Assembly: GCF_004331435.1 (NCBI RefSeq)
Contig: NZ_SJKA01000008.1
Span: 186,001-250,000 of the forward strand
DNA: 64,000 nucleotides
Source: Kribbella sindirgiensis
GTDB lineage: Bacteria > Actinomycetota > Actinomycetes > Propionibacteriales > Kribbellaceae
Direction: 5' to 3'
Position 1 is the first letter of the stretch. Every line of letters begins with the position of its first letter. Under the pieces are notes generated by a model. That model worked only from the letters and a program-made list of their open reading frames with translations, made no database searches and was not told the origin of the DNA. A program made the translations under genes and the position numbers. Below are positions 8,600 through 17,400 of the stretch, piece after piece.

Positions 8600-9175
8600 C
8601 TACACGAGCTGCGCTTTGACGCCGATCCATTCGCGCAGCTGCGAGGCGAGGCGCGGATCCTGGACTTGGTCCGGGTGCCACTGGGCAGCGCCGACCAGTC
8701 TGTTCGCCTGCCGGGACTGGCGCATCTGACTGCGGTCAAGGCCGCGCAGTTCGCGCCGGTCAGCGAGTTTCGTGACCTCGTTCAGACGGACTGGGAGTGC
8801 GTCCAGGCACGTCCGGACGATCTCGTCAGCCGATGGCAGCACGGCCAAGCTGATGCCCGCGCGCCGCATCTTCATCGTGCAATACGCAAGCTGCTCTGCG
8901 CTCCCTGCTTTGGTGAACACGCCCCGTGCCTGTCCTTGGCGCAGGAGCCAGAGCGTCAGTTCCGCCCAATCCGCCTGTCCGCTCGACTGCCCATCCAATT
9001 CCTGATCGATGACCAGAACTAGGTACAGCCACCGGTTGGCTCTCTCGTTCGGCGCCAGCTGGCGGCGGTCAAGCCATCTACCGCGCCTGCGCTCATCGAA
9101 CCCGAGCAACTCGACCAACCCGTCCTTGACGGCCTCGCGTCGGTCGTCGCCCGTCGGATCCTCAGTCCTACCCAT
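8600..9175 (-). CDS. hypothetical protein
   Basis: 191 residues from an ATG. The sequence is mixed alpha/beta in character with a hydrophobic WLYLVLVIDQEL stretch and a helical segment ADWAELTLWLLRQGQARGV. It has no signal peptide and no motif I can name. The opposite strand is also open over most of this stretch, but its translation is rich in Arg, His and Pro without hydrophobic periodicity, so the minus strand is preferred. No clear ribosome binding site is visible. Confidence 0.45.
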   Translation of the reverse strand: MGRTEDPTGDDRREAVKDGLVELLGFDERRRGRWLDRRQLAPNERANRWLYLVLVIDQELDGQSSGQADWAELTLWLLRQGQARGVFTKAGSAEQLAYCTMKMRRAGISLAVLPSADEIVRTCLDALPVRLNEVTKLADRRELRGLDRSQMRQSRQANRLVGAAQWHPDQVQDPRLASQLREWIGVKAQLV

Positions 9176-9310
9176 CGCTACAGCATGCCCGTAGCCTGCG
9201 GCAGTGCGAAACGTCCGCATCAGCCGCGTTCCGAGCTCGTGACGAACGGAGGGGGGTCAGGACACTGGCGATGCACCTATCCTCATTCGGGTGAGCGAAG
9301 AGGCGGTCGG

Positions 9311-9724
9311 ATGAGCCAGTACTACCAGGCTCGGGACATCGTGCTGTGGAATCCGTCATCGGGGGTCTCCCGAGTGTTTCGCGCCCAGGTCCGCCTCTTC
9401 GAAGACGAACTGTCGTTGGCATCCGGCGTGGGGCCAATGGAGGTCGACGAGTGCGAAGTCGATGTCGAGCAATTCGGCACGTTCGCTGCGGCACTCCTCA
9501 CCTACCGTGGAACCTCGAACCACCAGATTCTCCGCGCCATGATGGACGGGTTCGTCATCACGGTTCTTGCCCTCGCCGAGAGAGCTGGTGTCGAGGTCCG
9601 GCCGTCTGGCCTCGTCGGCCGTCAACACGACGTCCAGGCTGGCAGTGGGCAAGCGCCCTCAGTCGAAACCGAGGACGACCTGCGTCAGCGAGCGCATGCC
9701 ATGCTGCGCTTCATGCCGCGCTAG
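9311..9724 (+). CDS. hypothetical protein, DUF6086-like
   Basis: 137 residues starting MSQYYQARDIVLWNPSSGVS. Residues 5-60 (DIVLWNPSSGVSRVF, then LASGVGPMEVDECEVDV) match my memory of a small actinobacterial family annotated as DUF6086; this is from recall, not a search. A helical middle (DGFVITVLALAERAGVEV) follows. The start with MSQYY is preferred over an in-frame ATG further upstream, because that extension has low-complexity Arg/Gly content. No neighbour suggests a function. Confidence 0.6.
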   Translation: MSQYYQARDIVLWNPSSGVSRVFRAQVRLFEDELSLASGVGPMEVDECEVDVEQFGTFAAALLTYRGTSNHQILRAMMDGFVITVLALAERAGVEVRPSGLVGRQHDVQAGSGQAPSVETEDDLRQRAHAMLRFMPR

Positions 9725-9807
9725 GCAGCAAACGCACTCATGCCGCGGAGAGTGAAAGCTCGGAACGGCCCATGAGCGTGTGCCAGTCGTCGGCATAGGA
9801 TCCTGCA

Positions 9808-10026
9808 ATGGTGAGCGTCGAGCGCAGACTTGTGGACAACTTCTGGGATCTCCGCGACGACGCCTATGACCATCCCGGCCGCTGGGAGGGAGTCACGGCC
9901 GCGGCCCTTTTCCAGCGGCTCGCCGAATACGTGGAGGAGGCGGAGGAGAGCGGCGAGCCTATTGACTGGCGGCGCGGCGTAGCAGATCGCATGATCGCGT
10001 GGCGAGCAAGCGAAGGTGAGGGCTAG
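9808..10026 (+). CDS. small hypothetical protein
   Basis: 72 residues, acidic and helical (AALFQRLAEYVEEAEESGE, then RRGVADRMIAWRASEGEG). The composition looks protein-like, and this strand is preferred over the open minus strand, which is Arg/Cys-rich. There is no recognised motif. It is the last small gene before the integrase. Confidence 0.4.
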   Translation: MVSVERRLVDNFWDLRDDAYDHPGRWEGVTAAALFQRLAEYVEEAEESGEPIDWRRGVADRMIAWRASEGEG

Positions 10027-10369
10027 CGCCGTTCGAAGCGACCGCTCGTGCCGCGATCCGTGTTTCGAATGTCGCAGATCACCTGGCGGACGAGTGCCGC
10101 GCATCAGTCGCCCCCCTCTCGTCCCACCCTGGTGAGTTTGGCTCTTATCGATCAGCAGCGGCCTCGGATCGACCCGGACATTCCGCTGGATCGTTAGGCC
10201 TGTCCAGGCGCACGGTGGTCAGGGGTGGACGGTCTGAACTCGACTGGTGCTCAAGTCCGCACGCGACTAAGTCTTCGCGAACTATCGCCGTACGCCCGGA
10301 GGACGGTCGATTCTCTCCACACTCGAAACGTTGAGCTGCCGCACATCGACATGATGGAGGTGCGGCGCG
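10027..10369. other. 343-bp stretch before the integrase, no gene seen
   Basis: No excisionase-like ORF or tRNA is recognised. Near the right end GCCGCAC (10338-10344) can pair with GTGCGGC (10360-10366), enclosing a GGAGG purine run about ten bases before the integrase GTG; this may be chance. An attachment site could lie here, but none can be identified from one copy. Confidence 0.4.
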
Positions 10370-11707
10370 GTGGCTTACGTGAAGGATCAGTGGACTCGGG
10401 CGGTGAAGCAGGCCGACGGGACGATCGAGAGAGTTCGTACGGCCAAGTGGGGGCGAGGGAAGCGGTGGTTGGCGGGGTGGGTGGACCCGGAGGGGCGGGA
10501 GCGGTCGAAGGCGTTTGGGACGAAGACGGCAGCCGAGCGGCACGGCGCTGCGATGGAGACGGATCGGGAGCGTGGGGAGTACATCGATCCGGATGCTGGG
10601 AAGGTTCGGTTTGAGGAGGTTGCCGAGAGGTGGCTTGCTTCACGGGTGGTGGATCCAGCGACCGCGATGAAGTACGAGTCGTCTTTGCGGCTTCACGTCG
10701 TACCGGTGTTTGGGCGGCGGCAACTCCGGACGATCAAGCCTTCGGAGATCGCGGCGTGGGTGGCGGGGCTCGATGCGCGGTTCGGGGCGTCTACGGCGCG
10801 TACGGCGTACCTCGTGTTGCACGGGACGTTGGAGGTTGCCGTTGATGATGAGGCGATCAAGCGGAATCCGGCCAAGGCGCGAGTGGTCAAGGTGCCGGCG
10901 GAGAAGGGCGGGAAGACCACTGCCTGGAGTGATGAGGTTGTGCTGCGGATCGTGGAGGGGCATCCGCCGCAGTACAGGCCGATCGCGTCGATCGGTGCTG
11001 CGTGCGGGCTGCGGCAAGGTGAGTTGTTCGGACTCGCCGAGGAGGACGTCGACTTCGACGAGATGGTGATCCGAGTCCGGAGACAGGTGAAGAAGCTCGG
11101 CCGGGAGTTCGTCTTCGCGCTGCCCAAGAACGACACCGAGCGGACGGTGCCGATGTCCGAAGGTGTAGCCGTGATGCTCACGGAGTACATCGAGACCGCG
11201 AAGCCGCGGGCCTACACGTTGCCGTGGGAGAAGATCGACGGGAAGCCACACACCGTCAACCTCTTGTTTCGGTGGACAGACGACAAGCACATCCGGGCGC
11301 GGACGTACGACGAGCTGGTGTGGAAGCCGGCGCTCTTCCACGCTGGCGTCATACCCGAGCCGACGAAGGACGCGCGGGGCAGGCGGCAGTACTACTCCAG
11401 TCGCGAGAACGGCATGCACGCGCTGCGGCACTACTACGCGAGCATCACCCTGGCGGACGGCGTGAACATCAAGGAGTTGGCGCAGTACCTGGGGCACGGC
11501 GACCCAGGGTTCACGCTCCGGCTCTACACCCACATGCTGCCCTCATCGTACGAGCGAGCGCGGAAGGCTGTCGACTCGCGGCTGTCCCGTCTCTTCTCGA
11601 TGGAATCTCACGGAGCTGTGACGGAGCTGGCCGCCGGCCGGTCCCCCACGACCCACTGGGAACCCGACGGCGGCCAGTCTCTCGATGACCCTGGAATCAG
11701 CCTGTGA
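10370..11707 (+). CDS. tyrosine-family site-specific integrase
   Basis: 445 residues. An N-terminal Arm/SAM-like region (RWLAGWVDPEGRERSKAF, residues 30-55) and a core-binding domain (FEEVAERWLAS through residue about 170) precede the catalytic domain. Active-site elements are visible: Arg in AACGLRQGEL, HALRHYYAS (His-x-x-Arg), LGHGD (second His) and the nucleophile in LRLYTHM. It is full length with no damage. A GTG start follows a GGAGG run. Such integrases mobilise actinobacterial integrative elements and normally lie beside attP, so the island probably ends here. The stop is 13 bp from the acyl-CoA dehydrogenase stop. Confidence 0.95.
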   Translation: MAYVKDQWTRAVKQADGTIERVRTAKWGRGKRWLAGWVDPEGRERSKAFGTKTAAERHGAAMETDRERGEYIDPDAGKVRFEEVAERWLASRVVDPATAMKYESSLRLHVVPVFGRRQLRTIKPSEIAAWVAGLDARFGASTARTAYLVLHGTLEVAVDDEAIKRNPAKARVVKVPAEKGGKTTAWSDEVVLRIVEGHPPQYRPIASIGAACGLRQGELFGLAEEDVDFDEMVIRVRRQVKKLGREFVFALPKNDTERTVPMSEGVAVMLTEYIETAKPRAYTLPWEKIDGKPHTVNLLFRWTDDKHIRARTYDELVWKPALFHAGVIPEPTKDARGRRQYYSSRENGMHALRHYYASITLADGVNIKELAQYLGHGDPGFTLRLYTHMLPSSYERARKAVDSRLSRLFSMESHGAVTELAAGRSPTTHWEPDGGQSLDDPGISL

Positions 11708-11720
11708 CCTGCGGAAACAC

Positions 11721-13031
11721 CTACCGGATGCGCATGCCTGAGATCGCGCGGGCGATGACGAGGCGCTGGATTTCGGAGGTGCCTTCGAAGATGGTGTAGA
11801 TCTTGGCGTCTCGGTGCATGCGTTCGACCGGGTATTCGCGGGTGTAGCCGTTGCCGCCGAGGATTTGGATGGCTTCTTCGGTGACCTTGACGGCTACCTC
11901 GCCGGCCTTCAGTTTGGCCATGGAGCCTTCGCCGTGGCGGTAGTCGGGGGTTTCGCCTCGCATGAGGGCGGCGGACATGTTGGCGGCTCGCCAGACGAGG
12001 AGGCGGGCGGCGTCGATTTCCATGGCCATGTCGGCGAGTTTGAAGGCGATGCCCTGGTTGTCGATGATGGGGCGACCGAACTGTTCGCGGGTCTTGGCGT
12101 AGTCGAGGGCTACCTCGTAGGCGGCGCGGGCGATGCCTACGGCTTGGGCGCCGACGATGTGGCGGGTCATTTCGAAGGTGGCCATCGAGGCGTTGCGGCC
12201 GGTCGATTGAGTCGCGGAGCGGGCGCGGGCCAGGCGTTCGTCGAGTTTTTCCTTGCCGCCGAGGACGTTGGCGGCGGGGATGCGGACGTTGTCGAAGAAG
12301 ACATCGGCGGTGTGGGAAGCGCGGAGGCCGTGCTTCCTCAATTTAGTGCCCTGCTCCAGGCCGCGGACCTCTGACTTGGGTACGACGAAGGCGGCCTGGC
12401 CCTTGGTGCCGAGTGCGGGGTCGACGGTGGCGACAACGACGTGGATGTCGGCGATGCCGCCATTCGTCGCCCATGCCTTCTGACCGTTGATGACCCACTC
12501 GTTGGTGCGCTCATCAAAGACAGCCCGCGTACGGATCGCGGACACGTCCGATCCCGCGCCGGGCTCGGAGGAGCAGAAGGCGGCGACGCGTACGTCGTCC
12601 GGGGTGCCGTAGCACCGCCCCATCCACTGGCTCCACTGCTCCGGTGTGCCGTTGGAGAAGATCGCGGACGAGGCCAGGCCGGTGCCCTTCAGCGACATCG
12701 CGATGCCGGCGTCGCCCCAGAACAGCTCCTCGTGGACGAGCGGCATCAGCAGGCCGGTCGGGTCGACGAACAGGTTGATGTTCATGTCGAGGCCGTAGAT
12801 GCCGACCTTGGCCGCTTCCTGGATGATCGGCCAGGGGGTCTGCTCGCGCTCGTCCCATTCGGCCGCGGCGGGGCGGATGACGTCGGCGGCGAACGTGTGC
12901 GCCCAGTCCCGGATCTCGCGCTGGTCGTCGTTGATCGCCAGCGAGAAGGTGCTCCAGTCCGGTTTCGAGCGCTCGGCGCCGAGTTCGCCGGCCAGCGACA
13001 TCACGTCTGCGGACACAACAGGGTCGCTCAT
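11721..13031 (-). CDS. fadE: acyl-CoA dehydrogenase
   Basis: A 436-residue FAD-dependent enzyme that oxidises acyl-CoA to the trans-2-enoyl-CoA. The flavin/substrate loop CSSEPGAGSD (about residue 155), the RxxFG segment (EQFGRPI) and the C-terminal catalytic-base motif IYTIFEGTSEIQRLVIARAI, with Glu in FEG, are present. Length is normal for the family. It is transcribed divergently from a TetR gene and stands opposite thiolase, reductase and dehydratase genes, completing a beta-oxidation or fatty-acyl remodelling set. It is the first conserved chromosomal gene to the right of the integrase, and its 3' end faces the island. Confidence 0.93.
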   Translation of the reverse strand: MSDPVVSADVMSLAGELGAERSKPDWSTFSLAINDDQREIRDWAHTFAADVIRPAAAEWDEREQTPWPIIQEAAKVGIYGLDMNINLFVDPTGLLMPLVHEELFWGDAGIAMSLKGTGLASSAIFSNGTPEQWSQWMGRCYGTPDDVRVAAFCSSEPGAGSDVSAIRTRAVFDERTNEWVINGQKAWATNGGIADIHVVVATVDPALGTKGQAAFVVPKSEVRGLEQGTKLRKHGLRASHTADVFFDNVRIPAANVLGGKEKLDERLARARSATQSTGRNASMATFEMTRHIVGAQAVGIARAAYEVALDYAKTREQFGRPIIDNQGIAFKLADMAMEIDAARLLVWRAANMSAALMRGETPDYRHGEGSMAKLKAGEVAVKVTEEAIQILGGNGYTREYPVERMHRDAKIYTIFEGTSEIQRLVIARAISGMRIR

Positions 13032-13054
13032 CAGGTCCTCACAAATGCGGGTAT

Positions 13055-13072
13055 GTTACCGACGAGTGTAAC
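13055..13072. promoter_or_regulatory. candidate TetR operator
   Basis: GTTACCGACGAGTGTAAC has 5-bp inverted arms (GTTAC/GTAAC) around an 8-nt centre. It sits between the divergent acyl-CoA dehydrogenase and TetR genes, a usual place for an autoregulated TetR site. The arms are short, so this is tentative. Confidence 0.35.
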
Positions 13073-13103
13073 TGTCGTTTGCACCAAGGGGTACCACTGT
13101 GGC

Positions 13104-13109
13104 TAAGAT
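13104..13109 (+). promoter_or_regulatory. -10 element of probable leaderless promoter for TetR gene
   Basis: TAAGAT lies exactly six bases before the ATG and there is no ribosome binding site, the arrangement of leaderless actinobacterial transcripts. Confidence 0.4.
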
Positions 13110-13115
13110 CGATTC

Positions 13116-13868
13116 ATGAGCTCCGCGCTGCTCGCGATCGGACGCCGCCGTACCACGGCGGAGCGTCGGCGCGACCGCGAGCGGGACATCATCCGCGCCA
13201 CCCGCGAGATCTTCGACGAGCGCGGCACGATCGACGCCCAGATCGACGATATCGCCAAGCGGGTCGGGATCAACAAGGCCCTCATCTACCGGCACTTCGC
13301 CGGCAAGGAAGAGCTGTTCGCGCTCACCCTGGTCGACTACCTCGGCGAGCTCGACCAAAAACTCGAGTACGTCGACAACCCGCGCCGCCAACCGCTCAAC
13401 CGGCTGAGAAGCCTCAGCGAGACGTTCGTCGACTTCTGTCTGCAGTACCCGGCGTTCACCGACTGCGCGATGAGCCTGCTCCGACGGACCGGCGACGAGC
13501 TGTTCGGTGAGATCACCGAGCCGGTGATGGTCAAACTCGGTACGGCGATGGCCGCGCCGCTGGACCGGATCGCCGCCATCCTGAAGGCCGGCCAGCGCAC
13601 CGGCGTCTTCGACGAGGTCGACACCGCGTACCTCGCGAACCACCTGTACACGCAGACACTAGGATCGTTGCACATGGCAAGGGTCGGGCTGATCGTGTCG
13701 GGCAGCGGCCCGGGTCACCCGGTGGTGCATCATGCCGATGTCGGCACCGTCCGGTCGACCGCCATCACAGCGACACTCGCCACTGCCGTCGGGCAGAAGG
13801 CGCTGACAACCAAGCTGACCACCAAACAGACCCGCTCCGCGAGAGCCAGAGCAGGAGACATATCGTGA
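13116..13868 (+). CDS. TetR-family transcriptional regulator
   Basis: 250 residues. The N-terminal HTH is clear (DDIAKRVGINKALIYRHFAGKEELF broken over residues 44-68), preceded by an Arg-rich arm. The C-terminal ligand domain is helical; the last 50 residues are Thr/Lys/Arg-rich and probably disordered. The stop overlaps the thiolase start (GTGA), so regulator and fadA/fabG/maoC genes form one operon, with acyl-CoA dehydrogenase divergent. The ligand is probably a fatty acyl-CoA, by context only. Transcription may be leaderless. Confidence 0.9.
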   Translation: MSSALLAIGRRRTTAERRRDRERDIIRATREIFDERGTIDAQIDDIAKRVGINKALIYRHFAGKEELFALTLVDYLGELDQKLEYVDNPRRQPLNRLRSLSETFVDFCLQYPAFTDCAMSLLRRTGDELFGEITEPVMVKLGTAMAAPLDRIAAILKAGQRTGVFDEVDTAYLANHLYTQTLGSLHMARVGLIVSGSGPGHPVVHHADVGTVRSTAITATLATAVGQKALTTKLTTKQTRSARARAGDIS

Positions 13869-15142
13869 CCGAACCGCGCAAGGTGGCAGTGGTCGCCGGC
13901 AACCGGATTCCGTTTGCCCGGCAGGACAAGACCTACCGGCACGCCTCCAACTCCGACATGCTCACCGCCGCCCTCAACGGTCTCGTCGACCGCACCGGCC
14001 TCGGCGGTCAGGAGGTGGGTGAGGTGGTCGCCGGAGCCGTCCTCAAGCACGCCCGCGACTGGAACATGGTGCGCGAGGTGGTCCTCGGGTCGAAGCTCGC
14101 GCCGACCACCCCGGCGTACGACATCCAGCAGGCCTGCGGCACCGGTCTCGAGGCCGCCATCCTGGTCGGCAACAAGATCGCTCTCGGGCAGATCGACGCG
14201 GGGATCGCCGGCGGTGTCGACACCGCGTCCGACGCGCCCTTGAGCGTCAATGACCACCTGCGCAACGTGCTGCTCGACCTGAACCGCGCCAAGACGTACC
14301 CGGACCGCCTGAAGGTTCTCGCCCGCGTCCGCCCGAAGGACGTCGTACCGGAGATCCCGCGCAACGCCGAGCCGCGGACCGGCAAGTCGATGGGTGACCA
14401 CGCCGCGCTGACCGCGCTCGAGTGGGGCATCACCCGCGAGGCGCAGGACGAGCTCGCGTACAACTCGCACATGAACCTCGCGAAGTCGTACGACCGGGGT
14501 TTCCAGAACGACCTGATCACGCCGTACCTGGGCCTCGAGAAGGACCAGAACCTGCGCCCCGACACGACCCTCGAGAAGCTCGCGAAGCTCCGGACGGTGT
14601 ACGGCAACGGCGAGACCGCGACGATGACGGCCGGTAACTCGACACCGCTGACCGACGGCGCGTCGGCCGTACTGCTCAGCACCGACGAGTGGGCCGAGCA
14701 GCACGGTCTGCGGCCGCTCGCGTACCTGACCCACTCGCAGACCGCCGCGGTCGATTACGTGAAGGGCGCGGAAGGCCTGCTGATGGCGCCCGCGTACGCC
14801 GTACCGCGCATGCTGGCCAGGGCTGGACTGACGCTCCAGGACTTCGACTACTACGAGATCCACGAGGCGTTCGCGTCGCAGGTGCTGTCCACCTTGAAGG
14901 CGTGGGAGGATCCGATCTTCTGCAAGGAGCGGCTCGGCCTGGACGCGCCGCTCGGGGAGATCGATCGAGGCAAGCTGAACGTGAACGGCAGCTCGCTCGC
15001 CGCGGGGCACCCGTTCGCGGCGACCGGCGGGCGGATCGTCGCCGCGCTGGCCAAGCAACTGGACGAGAACGGTGGCGGCCGGGGCCTGATCTCGATCTGC
15101 GCCGCGGGCGGCCAGGGTGTCGTCGCCATCCTCGAGAAGTAG
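13865..15142 (+). CDS. fadA: acetyl-CoA acetyltransferase / 3-ketoacyl-CoA thiolase
   Basis: A 425-residue thiolase that cleaves 3-ketoacyl-CoA or condenses acyl-CoAs. It has the nucleophilic Cys in QQACGTGLEAAI (about residue 93), His in EIHEAFASQVL, the NVNGSSLAAGHPFAATGGR glycine/His loop and the second catalytic Cys in ISICAAGGQG. Gene order and length resemble mycobacterial FadA2. The GTG start overlaps the TetR stop. It is followed nine bases later by the reductase gene. Confidence 0.93.
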   Translation: MTEPRKVAVVAGNRIPFARQDKTYRHASNSDMLTAALNGLVDRTGLGGQEVGEVVAGAVLKHARDWNMVREVVLGSKLAPTTPAYDIQQACGTGLEAAILVGNKIALGQIDAGIAGGVDTASDAPLSVNDHLRNVLLDLNRAKTYPDRLKVLARVRPKDVVPEIPRNAEPRTGKSMGDHAALTALEWGITREAQDELAYNSHMNLAKSYDRGFQNDLITPYLGLEKDQNLRPDTTLEKLAKLRTVYGNGETATMTAGNSTPLTDGASAVLLSTDEWAEQHGLRPLAYLTHSQTAAVDYVKGAEGLLMAPAYAVPRMLARAGLTLQDFDYYEIHEAFASQVLSTLKAWEDPIFCKERLGLDAPLGEIDRGKLNVNGSSLAAGHPFAATGGRIVAALAKQLDENGGGRGLISICAAGGQGVVAILEK

Positions 15143-15150
15143 GAGCTGAG

Positions 15151-16497
15151 ATGACGGATCGCTACCAGACCTTCACCACGACGCCGCTCGGCAAGACGCT
15201 GGTGAAGAACCTGGGTCTGCCCGACCCGACGCCGCTGCCCCGCTGGACCGAGGGCTCGCAGGTGATCGACGGGCCGGTCGTCTTCGGCGCGATCGGCGAG
15301 ACCGACGCCGGCAAGGCGGTCCAGGCGCTGCTGCGCGATATCGGCGCCTCGTTCAGTACGGCGGCCGAAGGTGTCGCGTCGAGCACGATCCGGCCGAAGG
15401 CGATCGTCTTCGACGCGACCGGCGCCGTCTCGACCGCGGACCTGACCAGCCTGCAGCGCTTCTTCTCCCCCGTTGTCCGCCAGCTCGCTCCGGCGGGCCG
15501 CGTGATCGTCGTCGGCCGTACGCCGGAACTCGCGAGCTCCCCCGAGCAGCAGGTCGCCCAGCGCGCCCTCGAGGGCTTCACGCGCAGTCTCGGCAAGGAG
15601 GTGAAGCGCGGCGCCACGGTCAACCTCGTGTACGTCGCCCCGGACGCCCACGAGCAACTCGACTCGACGCTCCGCTTCTTCCTGTCCCCCAAGTCGGCGT
15701 ACGTCGACGGCCAGGTCGCCCGGATCGGGACCGGACCGCTGGTCAGCAACGACCCGGCGCGGCCGCTCGCCGGTCGCACAGCCCTCGTCACCGGCGCGGC
15801 TCGAGGGATCGGCGCGAGCATCGCCGACACACTGGCCCGCGACGGCGCCACGATCATCGGCGTCGACGTACCGCAGAACGCGGACCCGCTGCGCAAGGTG
15901 ATCTCCAAGATCGGCGGCACCGAGCTCCTCCTCGACGTCACCGCGGTCGACGCGGCGCAGCGGATCGCGGCGCACGCGCAGGAGCAGCACGGCGGGCTCG
16001 ACATCGTCGTCCACAACGCGGGCATCACCCGTGACCGGCGGCTCGTCAACATGCGCACCGACGCGTGGGACGCCGTACTCGACGTGAACCTGCGCGCGCC
16101 GGAGCGGATCACCAAGCACCTGGTCGAGTCCGGGGCGCTGCGGGACGGCGGCTCGATCATCGGGGTGTCGTCGATGGCCGGGATCGCGGGCAACAACGGC
16201 CAGACGAACTACGCGACCTCGAAGGCCGGCGTGATCGGTCTCGTGCAGGCGCTGGCGCCATCCCTCGCGGAGCGGCAGATCCGGATCAACGCGGTCGCGC
16301 CCGGGTTCATCGAGACCGAGATGACCGCGAAGATCCCGTTCACGATCCGCGAGGTCGGGCGGCGGATCAACTCGCTGCAGCAGGGCGGTCTGCCGATCGA
16401 CGTGGCCGAGACGATCGCCTGGTTCGCGGATCCGGCGTCGGCCGGCGTGACCGGCAACGTCGTGCGGGTCTGCGGCCAGAGCATGCTGGGCGCCTGA
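15151..16497 (+). CDS. fabG4: long 3-oxoacyl-ACP/CoA reductase (FabG4-like SDR)
   Basis: 448 residues, much longer than ordinary FabG (about 245), as in high-molecular-weight FabG4. The first 200 residues form a divergent Rossmann-like domain (GPVVFGAIGETDAGKAVQALLRD split at residues 38-60). The second SDR domain has TGAARGIGASIAD (cofactor binding), HNAGITRD (NAG motif) and the catalytic Ser and Tyr-x-x-x-Lys (YATSKAG). It reduces 3-ketoacyl thioesters with NAD(P)H. The start with AGGAG 7-12 bases before the ATG is chosen; an in-frame extension into the thiolase gene is rejected. Confidence 0.92.
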   Translation: MTDRYQTFTTTPLGKTLVKNLGLPDPTPLPRWTEGSQVIDGPVVFGAIGETDAGKAVQALLRDIGASFSTAAEGVASSTIRPKAIVFDATGAVSTADLTSLQRFFSPVVRQLAPAGRVIVVGRTPELASSPEQQVAQRALEGFTRSLGKEVKRGATVNLVYVAPDAHEQLDSTLRFFLSPKSAYVDGQVARIGTGPLVSNDPARPLAGRTALVTGAARGIGASIADTLARDGATIIGVDVPQNADPLRKVISKIGGTELLLDVTAVDAAQRIAAHAQEQHGGLDIVVHNAGITRDRRLVNMRTDAWDAVLDVNLRAPERITKHLVESGALRDGGSIIGVSSMAGIAGNNGQTNYATSKAGVIGLVQALAPSLAERQIRINAVAPGFIETEMTAKIPFTIREVGRRINSLQQGGLPIDVAETIAWFADPASAGVTGNVVRVCGQSMLGA

Positions 16498-16498
16498 G

Positions 16499-17356
16499 AT
16501 GCCGACCCGACGGTACGACGACTCCCCCGGCCTCGGCGCGCTGTACGCGCGGACCGTCAAAGCCACCCTGCGGCGCGCCGACTACGAGCCGGACGAGGAC
16601 GGCCTGACTCTCGAGCTGCCCCGGTCCGCGATCGACCAGGACCACCTCCAGGCCTACCGAGAAGTCACCGGATTCGCAGCGGGTCCCGCGCTGCCCCCGA
16701 CGTACCCGCATGTCCTGGCGTTCCCGCTGCACCTGGACCTGATGTCCGATCCCTCGTTCCCGTACAAGCCGATGGGGATCGTGCACCTGTCCAACACGAT
16801 CACGCAGAAGCAGCCGATCCCGCTGCACGCCGAACCGGCGATCCGCGTGCACAGTACGGCGGAACGCCCGCATCCGAAGGGCACCGTCTTCGACGTGATC
16901 AGCGAGGTCTTCGTCGATCACGAACTGGTGTGGAGCGACCTCACCACCCTGCTCAGCCGCTCGGCCGGGACGGAAGGCGCGCACGCCGACCTGCTCACCG
17001 ACCCGGTGCTGAGCCCGAGCGCATGGTGGGACCTGCGGGGCAACCTCGGCCGCCGGTACGCCGCGGCGTCCGGCGACCGGAACCCGATCCACCTGTTCAA
17101 GCTGACCGCTCAGGCGTTCGGGTTCCCGCGCCAGATCGCTCACGGGATGTGGGCCAAGGCCGCCGCGCTGGCGTCGATCCAGCGGGCCGGCGTGTTGCCG
17201 GACGCCTTCACGGTCCGCGTGGACTTCCGTAAGCCGTTGCTGCTGCCGTCGCGGGTCGGGTTCGGCTTCCAGCAGACCGGAAAGACGGTCGACTTCGCGC
17301 TGTACGACGAGGCGCACGACGTGACCCACCTGATCGGGCAACTCCAGGCGAACTGA
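16499..17356 (+). CDS. MaoC-type (R)-3-hydroxyacyl dehydratase (HtdX-like)
   Basis: 285 residues with a double-hotdog layout. The C-terminal half carries the hydratase-2 signature (YAAASGDRNPIHL, Asp and His catalytic, about residues 180-195), followed by FPRQIAHGMWAKA. The N-terminal half is the degenerate hotdog (PPTYPHVLAFPLHLDL). It dehydrates 3-hydroxyacyl thioesters, following the reductase in the cycle. Its ATG is one base after the fabG stop, so the genes are co-translated. The order matches mycobacterial fadA2-fabG4-htdX. Confidence 0.9.
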   Translation: MPTRRYDDSPGLGALYARTVKATLRRADYEPDEDGLTLELPRSAIDQDHLQAYREVTGFAAGPALPPTYPHVLAFPLHLDLMSDPSFPYKPMGIVHLSNTITQKQPIPLHAEPAIRVHSTAERPHPKGTVFDVISEVFVDHELVWSDLTTLLSRSAGTEGAHADLLTDPVLSPSAWWDLRGNLGRRYAAASGDRNPIHLFKLTAQAFGFPRQIAHGMWAKAAALASIQRAGVLPDAFTVRVDFRKPLLLPSRVGFGFQQTGKTVDFALYDEAHDVTHLIGQLQAN

Positions 17357-17400
17357 ACCGCCAGGCCATCACAATCGCGCTCCTCGGTCGGGGCTCACGC

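Noticed and set aside
8549..9022. Plus-strand 157-codon frame opposite the hypothetical gene
   Set aside because: Its translation is Arg/His/Pro-rich; the minus strand has hydrophobic periodicity.
10338..10366. Hairpin around the purine run before the integrase start
   Set aside because: Only 7 bp with a 15-nt loop; could be chance in GC-rich DNA, so not called a riboregulator.
13730..15058. 442-codon minus-strand open frame
   Set aside because: Antisense to the thiolase gene with no motif or start signal.
14851..16566. 571-codon minus-strand open frame
   Set aside because: Antisense to thiolase and FabG4; composition is a shadow.
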